Positions 59,673-64,000 of a stretch of DNA of 64,000 nt are shown in pieces. The stretch comes from Ipomoea triloba. Lineage: Eukaryota; Streptophyta; Magnoliopsida; Solanales; Convolvulaceae. The DNA lies in assembly GCF_003576645.1 (NCBI RefSeq), contig NC_044929.1:22465477-22529476 (forward strand). Direction: 5' to 3'. The first letter of the stretch is position 1. Each line of letters opens with the position of its first letter. Both the position numbers and the translations under genes were made by a program. A model generated the notes under the pieces. The model had not been told where the DNA came from. It saw nothing but the letters and a program-made list of their open reading frames with translations, and searched no databases.

Positions 59673-59721
<49 letters not shown>

Positions 59722-59970
59722 AGAATATCTGTTTATTACTCTAGAATCTGAAAAATCATAATACAACACAGTATAAAAACACACGAGGGGACTTTTATAA
59801 CCAATCTGAATTACATGAGAACTTCAGATATCAGAGGTCCCTGGCCATGTGGCTGGTTGATGTAACCAATCTGTCCCGACGCCTATTGTAGGGTAATGAG
59901 AAACACTCTATAGGGTACCTTGTTTTGAACTTGAACATTGTATAGGACTGGGGACTGGGGAAAGAAGAGG

Positions 59971-62900
59971 CTAAGAAGCTGGAGCTTTACGACCATAATA
60001 CAACACCATCACGAAATCCTTGGCTGATGAACCAATTGCAACTGGTACCCTTTCTGAGGAGGAGGTCATTTGAAGCCAAGAATCGACCAAGTTATTAAGC
60101 TGCAATGTAGGTACTATCGCCTGCCCCATACATCTGATTTCAACCTGTACAACAATCAAATAAACACTCAGTGAAGCATACAACTTGAAAACGGTACTCC
60201 TGTGTTTTTACTCCTTGTACTTGTTTATCTGAATAAAGACAAGTGATCTTCTTGACAATTGTTGCTATAACAAGTGTAGCCATTACCTCATCCTCACTTG
60301 TAAGATCCAATTTCCTCATCAGGTACTTTTGAATGAATGAAACTGGAATGTTCCCATCCCTGCCACCAAACAAGTTACGTTATGTTCCATTTTGAGGATT
60401 CCCCAAATTCCATCTCTACAAACTCCCCTCCCTTCCCACCCACACCACCCAAAATAAAAATAGCACCAACAATAAATTTAAAAGGTCAGCTCCCGTCTGG
60501 CTGTCACCACCGGTTTCGCAATTTCCATATATTTCTTAGTTCCTATTAAAATTACTTAATTTCAGTCACAGTCCAAGGACCATCTTCTCTGTATTGTAGT
60601 ATGTCTATTTCAGAGTGTGCAATCTAGAAGATGCTGCACCAGCTGTGGTTCCCTTCCTAGATGCATTATGAAGACAAGTAGTGAAGTTCTGTTGTCATCT
60701 AAATATCTAGACATTCATCCATTAACCATGAAATATCATTTCATACTCTTACTGACTTAAAACTTGAACCTAGTTAATCAAGCTCCAAATGTACTCTCTG
60801 CCTTAAAGTCATCCAATAGTTAGTTTAAGCAGCCATATAAGACTTCACAAAAGGATACGGTAGGCATGATCACTTTGAGGGGCTAAGCTAGCTTTTTTCT
60901 TCTTTAATCCACCCCCACCCCCCACACCCAAAAAAAAAATGCAAACTTCAGTCATCAATGCGTTAACTGAGTATGTCTTCCCTCAGGATTTAGACAAATC
61001 AGAGTGCAATCTATGAGAAACAAGAAATACTTAAGTTTTTCCTAATTCTCATTACCAGACAACAAATATGTGAAATCTAACTCATATGAGGGAATAAAGG
61101 TTTCTTGAACAACTCAAACTTCAAGAATAATATTATTCAAAAAAGGAATTGTAAAGCCAGTACTCAAAAACAAACAAATAATCCAGATCAGAATAGCATA
61201 GAATGACTTATAAGAGCATGAAAATAGTTATTACAATTAAGTCCACAAACATTTGCTTTATGAGATGCTGAAACTTTGAGAAGTCTATATTATGCCTACC
61301 GCCTTTCATAAGACAATTATTTAATTCAAATTTAGAACAAAACCCACTGCGTATAAGTGTGGCAATTTTGTGAAAGCAATGCCAAAAATTTGCAGATGAA
61401 AAGATCTCTTCTTTAGTGTTTTGGAAAATCTTTTGCCCTTTAGAATATGTTACTAAAAATAAAATAAATGGAACTGAAAAAGCACTTTTAAAAAATTTAC
61501 ATTTAAACCTCAAAATCAAGTGTATACAAAGGGATGAATGGAGTATTTATTTTTCAAGTTAGGCAAAACTTAATATAGACAGTAACAATACTATGAAATG
61601 ACAGAGTTGAAAGGAACTCACTTGATTCTCAAGTAACTAGCAGAAATCTGGGGCAACGGTTCATCTCCATTCCTAAACCAATATGAAGAGTTATGCATTA
61701 TAAGAGTGGGAAAAAAAAGTTAATTGAATATAATTTGTTCCACCCAATTAAATAAATAATTCCAAGATATAAAGAGCTAAGCAGATTCTCACTGATCTTC
61801 AGAGGCCACTAATGAGAACCAAATCGGACTGATCCTTCTTTCACATTTAGTGCTAACAGCATCAAGCACAGCTTGTGGTGAAATACTCAAATTCCCAAAA
61901 GTTGGTTCCTTCTTTCGAATCCTTCGTAACTTTTTAGGCTTTTCTGATTCAGGAGGGTTAGGATCATCGTTACTCTTTCCATATTGAACTTTAAATTTCT
62001 GTCCCTGCTCTTTGACCTTAGATTTTCGGACATGTCCATCATTGTCAGAGGCATGTGGAGGTTCAGGTTTTGCAGCAGAACCTTGTGACGTAAACCTTGA
62101 AGACTTGCTCCGGTTTGCAGCTTCCACCAAACAATTTAAAGGTTTCCATAAATCAACTTTCCCATCCCACTGTTCAATGCCATTATCTGTTCCTTTAAGA
62201 GATGCAAGGCTTGATGGCTCAGCATTGGAAGTGTTCTGCATGAGGAATTATTCAGACATAAAGATGATGTTGGCAATGATAAGAGAAAACCAGAAGAAAG
62301 CTCAATACGAAGGCACATGCAGTAGCATCTAGTTTGCATTACTCTACCTGTCTTACATTCTGGGTAAATTTGTTCAGGGTCTCAGGTGAGTTAGAGCTTT
62401 CAGGTTGATCTTCAATATCAGCATCCTCTTTCTTCATAGGTTTCTCAATAGAAAAACTGGAACCACGTAATGATTTTCTAGCGACAGATTTTGATCTTCT
62501 TCCAGTCATTCCAGATTGTGTTGACACTCTGGGGGTATTTACCACTAATGAAGAAAGTGATCGCTCCTTTCTCTTCACTGGTAACATAACTGAAGGCACA
62601 ACTTCAGGTGCCATCACTTTTCGCCTCTTATACGGGAAAATCTTTGCCCTTACGTCTTGCAAATTATGATCTGCCCTGGAAGTTGGAACCAATACATTCA
62701 GCTATACACTTCAGCACAATGTGATATTCTATCAATTTGAGTTTCTTGCCAATAAAAAAGAGTATGCAAGCCATAATTCATGCTAGCAAATCCATTCCAA
62801 AGAACACAAAGTCAGATAAATGGTAGTGTTATGCATAATCATAGCTTGGGAAATTCAGGTTTCAGTTTCTTTAGTCTACAAAGTATCAATGTTGATCAAG

Positions 62901-64000
62901 TACATATATAAAGCTCCTAAAAATATGTGCATGCTCTTACATAATGGAATAGTTACTTTTGCTATCACAGGTTGGGGTGGAAAATATGTGGGTCTTTGTG
63001 ACTAAAATCAGAGATCAGTTTTCATACACACATTATAATATCAACACATGAAACCTCAGACCATCAGTATGACTACATATCCCTCATTTTCGTGAGCAAG
63101 TAGCACAATGCCTAGATAGATGTTTTATGTTTAGCACTGGGAGGGGTTAAAGTCTTGACAAGAAATGGCATATATGATTGTTGTATATATTTACGTAAAT
63201 AATGAGCAAGTGTAACAATCACTGCTCTTTCCATCCAGGCTTAGATTGTACATATAAGCAATTTCTTATTAAAGAAGAATTTGTAAATTATTTATTCACA
63301 GTAACCAACTCAGCTCTTAAATGAAAAAAGGAGGGCATGAGCTGACACCATCTAAGGATTCCCAACTCTCAAGTATTAGAAAATGGAGGAATTTCTTCTA
63401 AGACTTCTCTTTCATTGGGGTGAAAGCAAGCAAGTACATGAAGTCCCCAGATGAAGTGAGCAAGTGAGAACTATATCAGCATTTTCTTTGAAACAATTTG
63501 CAAAGATTGTTATATGAAGATCTGAAATTTCCATTAGGTAACTTTTGTTAAATTAATTTTAATATGGCTCTGTCAATGAGAAATTGAAAAATCTCAGAAC
63601 TTACCATATCAGAACTTCCATTGAGTACATGAACAAGAATTTTTATGTCAAACTGAAAACTGGAAAAGGGAGAGGTGGGCAGGAGTTATAGAGCATATCT
63701 AACCTCAGTTTCTCAAGTGGGACACAGCCTAAATCAATGTTACATATTGGGCAACATTCCGTCTCCTCGTCTGAGAGCTTCTTATAAATGCATCTCCTGC
63801 AAACTGGGTGGAGTTCCAAACAACAGATGATTTGAACCCAAGTATTTAATGTTAACAACGATAAAACTTACAAATTCACTTCAACAAAATGACAAGCTAA
63901 AGCAATTCACTTGAACTAGTATCTTCAATCATATGGAAAACCAACACTGAAGTGAGAGTGAGAGTAAATGTGATTTCCACTGAGGTAGAAGTGTAGAACT
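59971..64000 (-). CDS. DRIP2: DRIP-type RING E3 ubiquitin ligase (5' end outside window)
   Basis: Six 3' exons are present (63704-63796, 62348-62675, 61793-62235, 61622-61672, 60287-60359, 59971-60144), all joining in frame. The first carries the second half of a C3HC4 RING (RCIYKKLSDEE, CCPICNIDLG, PLEKLR). The next gives ADHNLQDVRAKIFPYKRRKV and a basic Ser-rich stretch. The C-terminus is a ubiquitin-like RAWUL domain (PLPQISASYLRIK, IPVSFIQKYLMRKLDLTSED, VPTLQLNNLVDSWL, KDFVMVLYYGRK). This matches Arabidopsis DRIP1/2, which ubiquitinate DREB2A for degradation and so hold down drought responses. The architecture is also that of Polycomb RING fingers. The exon with the start codon and the first half of the RING is beyond 64000. 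From 63797 to 64000 I see only intron. DRIP1 versus DRIP2 is not settled. Confidence 0.9.

Noticed and set aside
58864..59784. A 306-codon minus-strand frame
   Set aside because: It consists of poly-Phe from A-runs and unknown residues from the N gap, so it is not a gene.

Overview
This is a stretch of nuclear DNA from a flowering plant. All genes have plant-type introns, the products are plant families (WRKY, MYC-type bHLH, CYP94, a GTD-binding/MyoB protein, FAR1-related, DRIP-type RING), and the intergenic DNA is AT-rich and full of MITEs, SINEs, LINE ends and foldback elements. A eudicot is likely. The repeat style (long elements built of phrases like 'caatttagtcctcgac', GTGAGACGGTCTCAC-type MITEs, frequent TACTCCGTA) reminds me of asterids such as Convolvulaceae, but that is an impression only. 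One 759-base run of N marks an assembly gap.

Layout. 1-0.9 kb: last exon of a probable F-box/kelch gene (+). 1.3-2.8 kb: single-exon JAM3/bHLH3-like jasmonate-associated repressor (-). 7.7-9.5 kb: two-exon CYP94A-type P450 (-). 14-16.2 kb: GTD-binding (MyoB-like) membrane protein (-), with a start-stop uORF. 19.2-22.1 kb: five-exon pfkB sugar/nucleoside kinase (+). 24.3-26.3 kb: internally deleted and frameshifted FAR1-related gene (+). 29.4-29.6 kb: MIR166 hairpin (+). 34.9-36.0 kb: linker histone H1 (-). 37.3-39.4 kb: repeat cluster with a LINE RNase H relic, a plastid rps18-like insertion and a Mutator-type foldback element with a perfect 10-bp target duplication. 39.9-42.8 kb: eight-exon METTL16/FIONA1 RNA m6A methyltransferase (-), carrying a MITE and a SINE in its introns. 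46.7-48.2 kb: three-exon group IId WRKY factor (-). 49-56 kb: gene-poor. 56.2-58.3 kb: four-exon SRP9 (-). 60-64 kb: 3' part of a DRIP-type E3 ligase (-), whose 5' end is outside the window.

The genes are ordinary independent plant loci and I see no operon-like logic. Two small themes stand out. A jasmonate-related bHLH lies about 5 kb from a CYP94-family P450. Many introns and 5' regions also carry recent insertions or tandem duplications (FIO1, WRKY, pfkB, H1, FAR1). Exon boundaries were worked out by hand from GT/AG sites, reading phase and family similarity remembered from training. No alignment, expression or database search was run.
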